DNA from: Streptomyces aquilus | GTDB taxonomy: Bacteria > Actinomycetota > Actinomycetes > Streptomycetales > Streptomycetaceae | Assembly: GCF_003955715.1 (NCBI RefSeq) | Contig: NZ_CP034463.1 | Location: 3,968,001-4,032,000, forward strand | Direction: 5' to 3' | Length of the DNA stretch: 64,000 nt | Shown here: positions 34,370 through 42,422 of the stretch, piece after piece | Position numbering within the stretch: the stretch's first letter is position 1 | Layout: every line of letters begins with the position of its first letter | Notes under the pieces: generated by a model | Told to the model about the DNA's origin: nothing | Seen by the model: only the letters and a program-made list of their open reading frames with translations | The model's database searches: none | Translations under genes and position numbers: made by a program

Positions 34370-34746
34370 TTGCCCGAAACACCAGCAGAGCCATTCATGA
34401 CCATCCGGCACACCATCACCGGCGAGATCACCACCACCGGCTACAACGCCGCCGCCCGGCGGATCCTGCTCCAGGACGGCTTCGAAGAGACACCAGGCTG
34501 CGCCTGCCGAGCGACGGAACCCGGTACGAAGCGGACGCACGGGCCTGCTCGGCAGCCAGCGAGCTGCTCGTCGCCGGCCACCCCGTGCACCTGCACCGAG
34601 CCCCCGGTCGGCCGGTGAGCGCCGACGGTACGCCCCGGTTGGCCCTGTCGCCGATGTCGGCACAGTCCGTGATCCGCTCCGAGAGCGGCCAGCTCTCCAG
34701 TGCATCGCCAACCCCGCCCGCACCCGCACCCGCACCCGCACCTGTT
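34370..34746 (+). pseudogene. Small-module gene broken by a frameshift
   Basis: TTG 34370 behind GGAG opens PETPAEPFMTIRHTITGE and ARRILLQDGFEETPG. The module then continues in another frame from about 34497 (RLRLPSDGTRYEADAR, ASELLVAGHPVHLH), next to a small hairpin CAGGC-TGC-GCCTG. A third frame would end NPARTRTRTRTC at 34746, resembling the Arg-rich tails. The first frame stops at 34618. It is probably one more member of the recurring module family, inactive or mis-sequenced. Confidence 0.5.
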
Positions 34747-34759
34747 GAAGGATCCTCGT

Positions 34760-35965
34760 TTGACCACACCCGGAACGCCTCCCAGTCCAGCGCGCACCAA
34801 GGGTGGCGAACTACGGGCCAAGGTGGCCCGACTGCTGGCCGACCGGCCGGCGGACACGCTCACCATCGGGGACATGGCCAGGCAACTGGGCCACTCCCAC
34901 GGCGCCGTCCGCAACGCCGCCCTCACCCTGGTGCGACGCGGCGAGGCCGACCAAGGCGGAACCGGACAACCGGAGTTCCGCGCGAACACGAAAACCGCCG
35001 CAGCCGCGCAGACCGCTGTGATCAGCCCACCGGGCACCCACTCTCCCCGCGCCCAGGCGGCCACGGCCCGCACGTCCCTTCCCGCCGCAACCACACCCAG
35101 GCAGACCGGCCCGATCCGCCGCGCGGGGGGCCAGCTCTACCACCCCCGGGAGCTGGCCGATCTGCCCGACGTCGAGGCACTCAATCGCCTGCGCGACGCC
35201 GACGTGCCGGTACTGCTCTACGGCCCTCCGGGCACCGGCAAGACGAGTCTGGTCGAGGCGGCGTTCGAGGACCTGCTCACCGTCGCCGGTGACGGCGACA
35301 CCACGGTCGGCGACTTGATCGGCGAGTACACACAGGACGACGCGGGAACCTACGTCTTCCAGTACGGGCCGCTGGTCACCGCGATGACCGAGGGCCGCGC
35401 CCTGCTGATCGACGATGCCACCTTGATCTCACCGAAGGTCCTGGCAGCGCTGTATCCCGCGATGGACGGGCGCAGGCAGATCCAGGTCAAGGCCCACAAG
35501 GGCGAGACCATCAAGGCCGAGCCGGGCTTCTACGTGGTGGCGGGCCACAATCCCGGCGTCCACGGCGCGGTGTTGACGGAGGCGCTCGCGAGCCGGTTCA
35601 GCGTGCAAATCCAGATCGGCACGGACTATGACCTCGCCCTGGCCTTGAGGATCGATGCCCGGGTGGTCCGGGTCGCCCGACACCTCGCCCACCAGGTCGA
35701 ACTCGGCGAGCTGGGCTGGGCCCCCCAACTGCGAGAGCTGCTCAGCTACCAGAAGACCGAGGCCGTCCTCGGCACCAAAGCCGCGCTCGCGAACCTCGTC
35801 GGCATCGCCCCTGTGGAGGATCGCGACGCCGTCGCCGCCGCCGTCATCAAGGCTGCCGGCGTCAAGAAGATCGCGCCCCTCACCCTCGGCAAGCAGCTCC
35901 CCGCCTCAGCTGCCCGGCGGCCCCCGGGCAGCACCGGCTCCGCACACCGGGGCCGCTCGCGATGA
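34760..35965 (+). CDS. MoxR-type AAA+ ATPase with N-terminal winged helix
   Basis: The product is 401 aa from TTG 34760 behind GAAGGA. Residues 18-70 form a winged helix (LTIGDMARQLGHSHGAVRNA). After a disordered linker, residues 125-380 are an AAA+ domain with Walker A GPPGTGKTS at 155-163, Walker B ALLIDDATL, and VVAGHNPGVHGAVLTEALASRF (sensor 1 and Arg finger). MoxR/CbbQ/GvpN ATPases act as chaperones on a VWA partner, and one is encoded next with a 4-bp overlap. The tail ends SAHRGRSR. A DNA-binding domain fused to a MoxR ATPase is unusual. Confidence 0.87.
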   Translation: MTTPGTPPSPARTKGGELRAKVARLLADRPADTLTIGDMARQLGHSHGAVRNAALTLVRRGEADQGGTGQPEFRANTKTAAAAQTAVISPPGTHSPRAQAATARTSLPAATTPRQTGPIRRAGGQLYHPRELADLPDVEALNRLRDADVPVLLYGPPGTGKTSLVEAAFEDLLTVAGDGDTTVGDLIGEYTQDDAGTYVFQYGPLVTAMTEGRALLIDDATLISPKVLAALYPAMDGRRQIQVKAHKGETIKAEPGFYVVAGHNPGVHGAVLTEALASRFSVQIQIGTDYDLALALRIDARVVRVARHLAHQVELGELGWAPQLRELLSYQKTEAVLGTKAALANLVGIAPVEDRDAVAAAVIKAAGVKKIAPLTLGKQLPASAARRPPGSTGSAHRGRSR

Positions 35966-37761
35966 GCGCCCACCACCACATCCAGCGCCCCGCCACCACG
36001 CCGGACAACGACGCCGACCTCGCGCGATGGGACGACGACGGCGCCCCGCCCGCGCAACCCCGTTCCTCCCCGGACGCGTGGCTGCGCGTGGGAGCCGAAC
36101 TCGGCGACCGGCTGGTCGCCCTCTCCGGCCGCCAGGACCTCCTCGTCACCTGCCGCCCCGGCACGCGCAGCGGAGCACCGGCCGCGTTCTTCCCCACTCT
36201 GGGCGAGGTCGAGTTCGACGCCGGCCTGTTCGCCCCGCTTAAGCCCCACGAGATCCATCCGCGGATCGTGGGCGACGAGGAGCGGTATCCCGCCGCCTGG
36301 GGAGTGTTCGTCCACGAGGCCGCGCACGCGGCCCACTCCGTCTGGACGGCGCCTGCCGGAGCGAACCCCCGTGTCGTCGAGGCCGCGCTCCTGCTGGAAG
36401 AGAGCCGTGTCGAAGGCGCACACCTGATCACTCGGCCCACGGACCGCACGTACCTGCGCACCAGTGCCCGAACCCTGGTCATGCCCGACATCGCCCACCC
36501 CACCCTCCAGGGCATCGAGCACGCCGCCGCCGTGGCGGCCCTGGTCCTCGGCCGCCGTGACGTCGGCATCCTGGACGCCGGCGAGACCCGGGCCGTCGCC
36601 GATCTGTGCGAAAAGGTGCTGGGCGCAGACCTGCTGGCCACACTCACCCGCATCTGGACCGCAGCCCACCAGTGCGCCGACCACGACGCCACGACCATGC
36701 TCGTACAGGCTCAACAATGGTGCGACGCTCTGGACACCGCGACCCCCGCCCTGCCCGTGCCGGAGAACCTCACCGATCTGCTGTCCGGCGCCGTGGGAGT
36801 CGTCATGGACAGCACGGCAGCCACCGACGCCGCCGACCTCGCGGCACAGGCCGCAGCCACCAACGCCATGGCCGCGCAGTCCAAGACGCAGGCTCAGGAC
36901 CGCGCCCAGCGGGCCGGCCAGCGACGCAAAGCCGCCGCCACCGCCAAGTCGGTCTTCAACGCCCGTGGCACCACCGTCAGCCCCGACGGCACACCGGCGC
37001 CCTACGGCAACCCGGTCACCGGCACCCGCAGGCCCACCGCCGCCGAGCAGAGTGCCGCCGCGCGCCTGAGCCGCGCCCTGCGTGCCGCCGCCTACCGCGA
37101 GCGGACCGAGGAGAAGACCACCAGCCCCACCCCGCCCGGCCGCCTCAACATGCGCGCGGCCCTCGCCCGCGACGCTCAACGCGCGGCCGGATCGGTCCCC
37201 ACCGCGGAACCGTTCACCCACACCCGCCGCCGGAACTCCCCCACCCCACCGCTGCGTGTGGGTATCGCCGTCGACGTCTCCGGCTCCATGCGTGCCGCCT
37301 GCGCGCCCGTCGCGTCCGCTGCCTGGATCGTGGCACGCGCAGCAGCCCTGACCGACCCCGACTCCCTTACCGCCACCATCGCCTATGACAGGCACCTGAC
37401 CGCACTGACCCGACCCACCCACCGAGCACCTGCGCGCGTGACGACGTTCGATGCCAACGGCGGCCACCACAACCTCGCCGACGCCATCGACGCACTCGAC
37501 CACGGCCTCGAACTCAGCCGCCCCGGCGCCGGCCGCCTCCTCGTGATCGTCACCGACGCCCGGTACGGCAGCGACGAAACCGCTCAAGCCGTCACCCGCG
37601 TCAAGCAGCTCACGACCGCCGGCTGCGCCGTACTCCAGCTCACCCTCACCCCGAAGTCCCACCACCTGCCGGGGACCACCTTGCTGCACCTGCCCCAGCC
37701 CTCCAGCGCTCCCGCCGCCATCGCCACGGCGGCCACAGACGCCATCCGCAGAACACGCTGA
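35962..37761 (+). CDS. VWA-domain protein with HEAAH metallopeptidase-like motif
   Basis: The product is 599 aa. Residues 60-170 contain GVFVHEAAHAAH (HEAAH at 118-122) followed by LLLEESRVEGAH, the HExxH plus downstream Glu pattern of zinc peptidases. Residues 290-360 are helical and basic. Residues about 430-595 are a VWA domain with the MIDAS motif DVSGSM near 438 and VIVTDARYGSDE near 530. It resembles CobT/VWA partners of MoxR ATPases. It ends DAIRRTR. Its gene overlaps the ATPase gene by 4 bp. The pair may remodel or cleave a target. Confidence 0.83.
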   Translation: MSAHHHIQRPATTPDNDADLARWDDDGAPPAQPRSSPDAWLRVGAELGDRLVALSGRQDLLVTCRPGTRSGAPAAFFPTLGEVEFDAGLFAPLKPHEIHPRIVGDEERYPAAWGVFVHEAAHAAHSVWTAPAGANPRVVEAALLLEESRVEGAHLITRPTDRTYLRTSARTLVMPDIAHPTLQGIEHAAAVAALVLGRRDVGILDAGETRAVADLCEKVLGADLLATLTRIWTAAHQCADHDATTMLVQAQQWCDALDTATPALPVPENLTDLLSGAVGVVMDSTAATDAADLAAQAAATNAMAAQSKTQAQDRAQRAGQRRKAAATAKSVFNARGTTVSPDGTPAPYGNPVTGTRRPTAAEQSAAARLSRALRAAAYRERTEEKTTSPTPPGRLNMRAALARDAQRAAGSVPTAEPFTHTRRRNSPTPPLRVGIAVDVSGSMRAACAPVASAAWIVARAAALTDPDSLTATIAYDRHLTALTRPTHRAPARVTTFDANGGHHNLADAIDALDHGLELSRPGAGRLLVIVTDARYGSDETAQAVTRVKQLTTAGCAVLQLTLTPKSHHLPGTTLLHLPQPSSAPAAIATAATDAIRRTR

Positions 37762-37795
37762 GACGACACAGAAGACAGAAAGCAGGAACAACCAC

Positions 37796-38293
37796 GTGGC
37801 AATCCGTACGACGTGGAACATCGTCCACAGCTGTGGACACGAAATCTCGCATGATCTTTCCAACCGCCCCGCCGACCGGCGCGCCTCATTCGCCCGCTGG
37901 CTGCAGGGCCGCGACTGCACCGACTGCTGGAAGGCCGCCCGCGACCAGGACAGCGCCGGCAAGGAGGAGTGGCTGGCCGCCAAGCGCGCCGAGGAGCAGC
38001 AGGCCGCCCGCGAGTGGGCCGAGCAGTTCGACATACCGCCGCTCGAAGGACCCGCAAAGGCCCTCGCCTGGGGCGAGCGCTCCCGGCACCAGCTCGTCAC
38101 CGCCGCGTACAGCGCGTTGGTGAGCGAGGGCACCTGGGACGAGGCCGACTGGGCCGTCCTGGAAGACAAGATCCGCACCGTCGCCCGCGCCGGATGGTGG
38201 ATCGATCAGAGGGACGCTGAGGGCTCTGACCTGCCCGAACTCCTGGACGCCGCTGCCTCGGACGACATCGGGACGGAGAACCCGTTCCGGTAG
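37796..38293 (+). CDS. Small protein with zinc-finger-like N-terminus
   Basis: The product is 165 aa from GTG 37796. Residues 9-43 place HSCGHEISHDL and GRDCTDCW so that two His and three Cys could bind one zinc ion. The middle is a charged helix (EEWLAAKRAEEQQAAREWAEQ). The C-terminal half (TAAYSALVSEGTWDEADWAVLEDKIRTV split by motifs) looks like a small helical domain. It ends TENPFR without a Pro-rich linker. It follows the VWA gene by 34 bp, so it may belong to the same complex. Confidence 0.75.
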   Translation: MAIRTTWNIVHSCGHEISHDLSNRPADRRASFARWLQGRDCTDCWKAARDQDSAGKEEWLAAKRAEEQQAAREWAEQFDIPPLEGPAKALAWGERSRHQLVTAAYSALVSEGTWDEADWAVLEDKIRTVARAGWWIDQRDAEGSDLPELLDAAASDDIGTENPFR

Positions 38294-38311
38294 GACGCGG
38301 GCCGTATACCC

Positions 38312-38344
38312 GACGATCCCCGGTTACCGAAACCGGGGATCGTC
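38312..38344 (+). promoter_or_regulatory. Palindromic operator-like repeat, copy 3
   Basis: A 14-bp inverted repeat (GACGATCCCCGGTT, spacer ACCGA, AACCGGGGATCGTC). Read on the opposite strand it is identical in core and spacer to the copies at 10986 and 14944, and it keeps the same orientation relative to its gene, the rightward gene starting at 38400. GTATAC, 6 bp before it, can serve as a -10 box. Confidence 0.82.
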
Positions 38345-38399
38345 CGGATCCTTGTTCCTCCCACCGCCTCCCCGCGCGCCTCGTGGAAGGAACTTCGCT

Positions 38400-38816
38400 G
38401 TGCCCGCATCCCGCCATCCGCATGCCCCCCGTGACATCGTCACCCCCGACCGGGACATCACCCACGCCCACTTCCGGCCCGGCGACCAGGTCGTCATCCT
38501 CAAGGGCATCTCCGGCAGCGAACTGTGGGGCGACGCCTACAAGGTCGTCACCCCCTCGTGGCACACCCCGACCGACGAGGACGGCTGGCGCGTGTACGAC
38601 CCGGCCGGGGGCGAGCGCACGTACATCACCGCGCACCCGCGCTACCTCGTGCACCTCTCCAGCCGCTGCCCGGACTGCCTCATCTACCGGCAGGCGCTGC
38701 GCGCTTACCTGGTGCCGCGCCTGGCCGGCGCCGACGGGGACGTCGACTGCGGCTGGTACTCGGTCACCCACCTCAACCAGGTGGTGCACGTCGCCGACGC
38801 CCGGGGCGGCCAGTGA
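38400..38816 (+). CDS. Hypothetical protein, first gene of the second operator-controlled block
   Basis: The product is 138 aa from GTG 38400 behind GGAAGGAAC, 56 bp after the palindrome. Strand-rich N-terminal half (FRPGDQVVILKGISGSELWG, AYKVVTPSWHTPTDEDGWRV), possibly an SH3-like barrel, then a CPDC pair (SSRCPDCLIYRQALRAYLV). It ends ARGGQ. Function unknown. Its stop overlaps the next GTG by 3 bp. Confidence 0.72.
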   Translation: MPASRHPHAPRDIVTPDRDITHAHFRPGDQVVILKGISGSELWGDAYKVVTPSWHTPTDEDGWRVYDPAGGERTYITAHPRYLVHLSSRCPDCLIYRQALRAYLVPRLAGADGDVDCGWYSVTHLNQVVHVADARGGQ

Positions 38817-39586
38817 CGCACGCACTCGGCTCGGAGCGCGCCGCAGCCCTGACGGGTGCGGCTTCAGCGGCCATGGAGGCGATCACCGGGAGCGAGTGGC
38901 CGACGCTGCTCGCCGAGGCTCTGCGCGATGTGGAGGCGACGTGGCAGGAGTCGGCCGAAGTGTGCGCCGACGTCGCCTGGCAGGCCCGCGCCGCCGGCAA
39001 CAGCGCGCTGGTCGTGCTCACCCCCGAGCACGTCACCGACGCCAGCCCGGACCCGGTGATCTGGCGGACGTACCGGCACCTCTACCTCAGCACGCTGCGC
39101 TACGACTTCCGCTGCCGGGTCATCGAGGACCTCATGAACAAGGTGCCGGTGAGCGTGCTGAACGAGGACCCGTACAGCGAGGCCCTGTACGGCTTCTCCC
39201 GGTTGGGGCAGTCCCGCTCGGACGGACTCGCCGTCCTGCACCGGGTTCTCGTTGCCGCACCCGGCCACCCCAAGACCCTGCACGTCCTGCTGCACGGTGT
39301 GTGGCTAGGCACCTTCCTTCCCGGCCGGGCGCCCATGCTGCTGGCCCTGGTGGGGCTGCTCCCCGAGGGCGGGCTGAACGATCCGATCGCGCTGTTCCGC
39401 ATGGCCTCGGCCCGGCGGAGTCTGGGCCAGTACCCCGAGGCCCTCACCGCCATCGACCACGCCCTGGAGCTGCTGCCGCCCGGCGAACTCGCGGTCCACG
39501 CCGACCTGGTGCGCGAACGCCTCCTGATCACCACGGCGCACGATCTGACCCTCCTCATCCTCAACCGCCCGGAACCCACCCCGTGA
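38813..39586 (+). CDS. TPR-like helical protein
   Basis: The product is 257 aa, GTG overlapping the previous stop. Helix pairs recur through the chain (AALTGAASAAMEAITGSEW, LHRVLVAAPGHPKTLHVLLH). Near the end a good tetratricopeptide unit is visible (LFRMASARRSLGQYPEALTA, IDHALELLPPGELAVHADL). TPR proteins usually scaffold protein complexes. No Arg tail. Coupled to the next gene by a GTGA overlap. Confidence 0.72.
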   Translation: MTHALGSERAAALTGAASAAMEAITGSEWPTLLAEALRDVEATWQESAEVCADVAWQARAAGNSALVVLTPEHVTDASPDPVIWRTYRHLYLSTLRYDFRCRVIEDLMNKVPVSVLNEDPYSEALYGFSRLGQSRSDGLAVLHRVLVAAPGHPKTLHVLLHGVWLGTFLPGRAPMLLALVGLLPEGGLNDPIALFRMASARRSLGQYPEALTAIDHALELLPPGELAVHADLVRERLLITTAHDLTLLILNRPEPTP

Positions 39587-40491
39587 TCATCCGTATTGGA
39601 CCGCGCGACCTCAGCGCCGTCGAACCGCTTGCCGAAGCCCTCGGTCGCCCGGTCAGCGGCCAAGAGGGCCTGACCGACCACACGGTGGTCGCCCACTGGC
39701 AGAACCTGGACCTGTACACCCCTCTCGACGAGGCGCAGACCTGGACGACCTCTGAATTCGCCGAGCACTTGGACGACCCCAACTGGCGCCACCCCGTCCC
39801 GGTCAGTCCGCGCGGCGACCGCCGCGCCATCTGGCACACGGACGTGCGGCTGCACCCGGACGACCGTGAACTGTCCCGCCCCGAGTGGACTGAGATCGCC
39901 CACCGGATCGCCCGCACCGCCGGCATCCAACGCCCCGATGACGACCACGGCTGCCGCTGGATCGCCGTGCAGGCGCAGCCCGGCCGCCTCGATCTGATCG
40001 CCAACCTCATCCGGCCCGACGACACCTGGACGACACAGCCGCACCGGCTGCCCGCACTTCTGGCCGCCGAGAGCCGGCGCATCGAAGCCGAGCTGGACCT
40101 CATCTCGCCCCGGACCGGTCCCGATCCGCAGCAAGCCGTCCAGCAGGCCCGGTTCGCGGAGCGCACCCAGCAGGTCGGCTCCGCCGAGACCGTGTCTCAA
40201 CTCGCCGCCCTGCTGCGGCAGCTCGCCGACGAGCGCACCAGGCCACTGGCCACCGTGCGGGGACTCATCGAGCACGCAGCCCACCGGCTTGAGGGCTTGC
40301 CGGATGCCTACGGACCGGACAGCGCCCACCAGTTGGAGATGGTCGCTCGCCGCCTGTACGGCATCCAGCAGAGCCTCGAGTCCATGGCCGCCGCCCTGTC
40401 GGCCCCCTCACAGCCGGGCCCTGGATGGCCAACCCGGCCGCCCTCACCGGCCATCTCGACCGGCCCGACCGGCACCCGGCTTGCCCGCTGA
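39583..40491 (+). CDS. Relaxase-like protein that has lost its histidine triad
   Basis: The product is 302 aa, GTG overlapping the previous stop. The pattern WHTDVRLHPDDRELSRPEW, TEIAHRIARTAGI, GCRWIAVQA, LIANLIRPDDTW follows Streptomyces mobilization relaxases. In those, a HIH motif precedes the last strand; here the same place reads GRLDLIANL, so the metal-binding histidines are gone. The C-terminal third is helical (VSQLAALLRQLADERTRPLA) and the end is Pro-rich, GTRLAR. It may bind DNA or partners without nicking. The family assignment is from memory of the pattern and is moderate. Confidence 0.6.
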   Translation: MIIRIGPRDLSAVEPLAEALGRPVSGQEGLTDHTVVAHWQNLDLYTPLDEAQTWTTSEFAEHLDDPNWRHPVPVSPRGDRRAIWHTDVRLHPDDRELSRPEWTEIAHRIARTAGIQRPDDDHGCRWIAVQAQPGRLDLIANLIRPDDTWTTQPHRLPALLAAESRRIEAELDLISPRTGPDPQQAVQQARFAERTQQVGSAETVSQLAALLRQLADERTRPLATVRGLIEHAAHRLEGLPDAYGPDSAHQLEMVARRLYGIQQSLESMAAALSAPSQPGPGWPTRPPSPAISTGPTGTRLAR

Positions 40492-40512
40492 CCCCTCTGA
40501 AAGATCACCTTC

Positions 40513-41217
40513 TTGCCCCTTGCCGATCGCTTCCTGACCGTGAGGCGCGATGTGCACTCCAGGGAAGTCCTCGCCCGCGGCGGGGACCCCGAAGCCCACA
40601 GCATCCTTGAGCGCAGCGGCTTCGTCCCCGTCGTCCGCCTCCACGAGACCTATCACCGCCTGCCCGTCGGCCTCGACGAAGCCGAGGAGAAACGTCTCGC
40701 CACCCGCGCCGTCGCCCGGCTGCGTGCCGTGAAGTACGGCGTCGACACCGACAACGCCTTCGACACCGAGATGCGCGAGCCGCACTACCTTCCGCTCGGC
40801 TCCTCCATCGCACACCTGGCCGAGCGGATCCGCGACGCCACCACCAGCGACGAGGTCGCCGACGCCCTGACCGAACTCACGGCCTCCCACGACGGCGTGC
40901 CCATCGCCCTCGGCGAGGTGCTCGCGGCCACCGCCGCCTTCTATCAAGACCTCGGCCAACCGCCGGATCCGCACACCGCGAAGCGGCTGCAGTACCTCGC
41001 CGAGCACCGGCTCGCCGTCCTGTGGTCCGACCTCGCGCACATGCGCAACGACCTCGCCGACCGACACCAAGACCACCCCCAGCGCCGCGCGTGCACCGCC
41101 GAGGCCGGACCGGACGAACGCGAAGCCTCCGCCGTCTGCGCCTGCCCGCCGCCCCCGCCGCGCCTGACCACCACTCCCGTCGCCGCTCCTGCCGCACCGG
41201 CACACACGCGGCGCTGA
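40513..41217 (+). CDS. Small-module protein with helical domain and AHTRR tail
   Basis: The product is 234 aa, TTG behind GAAAG. Residues 25-80 are the recurring module (SILERSGFVPVVRLHETYHR, ATRAVARLRAVKYGVDTDNA). Residues 90-190 form a helical domain (HLAERIRDATTSDEVADALT, LQYLAEHRLAVLWSDLAHMR) similar in layout to the small helical proteins elsewhere. The tail is Pro-rich and ends PAHTRR. It appears to be a fusion of two element-specific domains. Confidence 0.72.
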   Translation: MPLADRFLTVRRDVHSREVLARGGDPEAHSILERSGFVPVVRLHETYHRLPVGLDEAEEKRLATRAVARLRAVKYGVDTDNAFDTEMREPHYLPLGSSIAHLAERIRDATTSDEVADALTELTASHDGVPIALGEVLAATAAFYQDLGQPPDPHTAKRLQYLAEHRLAVLWSDLAHMRNDLADRHQDHPQRRACTAEAGPDEREASAVCACPPPPPRLTTTPVAAPAAPAHTRR

Positions 41218-41243
41218 TCGCACCCTTCCCTCCCGAGGAGCCC

Positions 41244-41999
41244 ATGCACGACCCCACCCCCGACACCAGCCTCGGCTCGTTCGCTGCCGTCCTCGCGGGC
41301 GAACTGCCGGGCGCCTGGACCAGCGCGTACCACCGGGACCGTGGCGGCCTCAGCACCCACCACGTCCTCACCGACGCGGTCTGGGACATGAACGAGGTCG
41401 CCGAAGCACTGGCCAAACACCCCGTGGACCACTGCGCCGTGCTGCAACGGCACGACGGAACACGCCTGTTCGTCACAGAACAGCCCGGAAACGCCGAGGG
41501 ATACCTCATCGCCGCACTGGCCCCCGACGACGTACCGACCGATGCATTCCGAGGCGTACGCGAGCCCGACGGAATCGCAGTCGACGCCGACCCGTTCAGC
41601 GCGGCCGAGAACATCACCTTCGACCTCCTTCCCCGCTACTACGTCGCGGCCCACCAGGTGTTCAAGAACGCCGAGCACCTCACGCGGGAATCGTCCGCTC
41701 CAGAACTCCTGGTCATGACCTGGTCGGACGGTGCACTCGTGGTCGACAAGCCCGACCGCGCCGACATCACCCGGGTACTGACTGACCACGGCTTCGTCCT
41801 CGACACAGCGCGAGCCGTCCTTGTCCTGCCGGGCGACGACACCGCCCGCCAGGCTGCCTCCGTACGAGCCACCGGAGAACGGCTGTCCGCGCTGGGCATC
41901 GACACCGTGCTGCGCCATCCCCAGACGCGGCCCGCCCTGGACACTACCCCCGTCACGCCGCCCGCCACCTCGTCCGCGCCGCCCGCACGACGGCGATAG
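41244..41999 (+). CDS. Accessory protein, paralogue of the 24254 product
   Basis: The product is 251 aa, ATG behind GAGGAG. Matches to the 24254 product include LPGAWTSAYH, AVWDMNEVAEALAKHPVDHC, GTRLFVTEQP, APDDVPTDAFRGVREPDGIA and FDLLPRYYVA. The C-terminal part (VLTDHGFVLDTARAVLVLPG, GERLSALGIDTVLRH) is the recurring module. It ends SAPPARRR. The two paralogues sit in different blocks of the element, 16 kb apart. Confidence 0.76.
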   Translation: MHDPTPDTSLGSFAAVLAGELPGAWTSAYHRDRGGLSTHHVLTDAVWDMNEVAEALAKHPVDHCAVLQRHDGTRLFVTEQPGNAEGYLIAALAPDDVPTDAFRGVREPDGIAVDADPFSAAENITFDLLPRYYVAAHQVFKNAEHLTRESSAPELLVMTWSDGALVVDKPDRADITRVLTDHGFVLDTARAVLVLPGDDTARQAASVRATGERLSALGIDTVLRHPQTRPALDTTPVTPPATSSAPPARRR

Positions 42000-42026
42000 C
42001 CCCGACCCGCACAGGAGAAACCGCAC

Positions 42027-42422
42027 GTGGGATCCCGTGCCGACGTTGAAGGCACCGACGTCACGATCTACCTCAAGCCCCTCACCGACGCCGTGCACGC
42101 CGACACCCCAACCGGCGCGCCCGAGCAGCTGCTCGCCCTCCTCGACCAGCTCGGCTTCGAGCGCCGGACCCTGCCCACTCCCGGGCCCGCCTCCGTCTGG
42201 CACGAAGCACCCGCCCACCTCGACGAGGACGCGAAGAAGCAGCTCGCCACCCATGCGGTGCCCTGGCTGCACAAGGCCGGATATGTGGTCCGCATCGACG
42301 ATGACGTCTGGGACGCCGCCGCCTACACCGACGCCGCAACGGCGGTGCGCGACCACGGCGCCCCGGCCCCGCCACTCGCCGTGCCCGCCATGGGGCGTCC
42401 GGCAGGGACACGCCGCCGGTGA
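42027..42422 (+). CDS. Small-module protein with GTRRR tail
   Basis: The product is 131 aa, GTG behind AGGAG. Almost the whole protein is the recurring module: DVTIYLKPLTDAVHADTP, LLALLDQLGFERRTLPTPG, VWHEAPAHLDEDAKKQLATH, WLHKAGYVVRIDDDVWD. It ends PAGTRRR. The next gene is a duplicate, coupled by a GTGA overlap. Confidence 0.75.
   Translation: MGSRADVEGTDVTIYLKPLTDAVHADTPTGAPEQLLALLDQLGFERRTLPTPGPASVWHEAPAHLDEDAKKQLATHAVPWLHKAGYVVRIDDDVWDAAAYTDAATAVRDHGAPAPPLAVPAMGRPAGTRRR

Noticed and set aside
35746..38178. 810-codon minus-strand frame opposite the MoxR/VWA genes
   Set aside because: Antisense shadow with no domain pattern. The plus strand holds Walker A, HEAAH and MIDAS motifs in the right order.
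10986..38344. The palindromes as ordinary terminators
   Set aside because: They stand upstream of genes rather than just after stop codons, keep a conserved spacer and orientation, and follow -10-like boxes.
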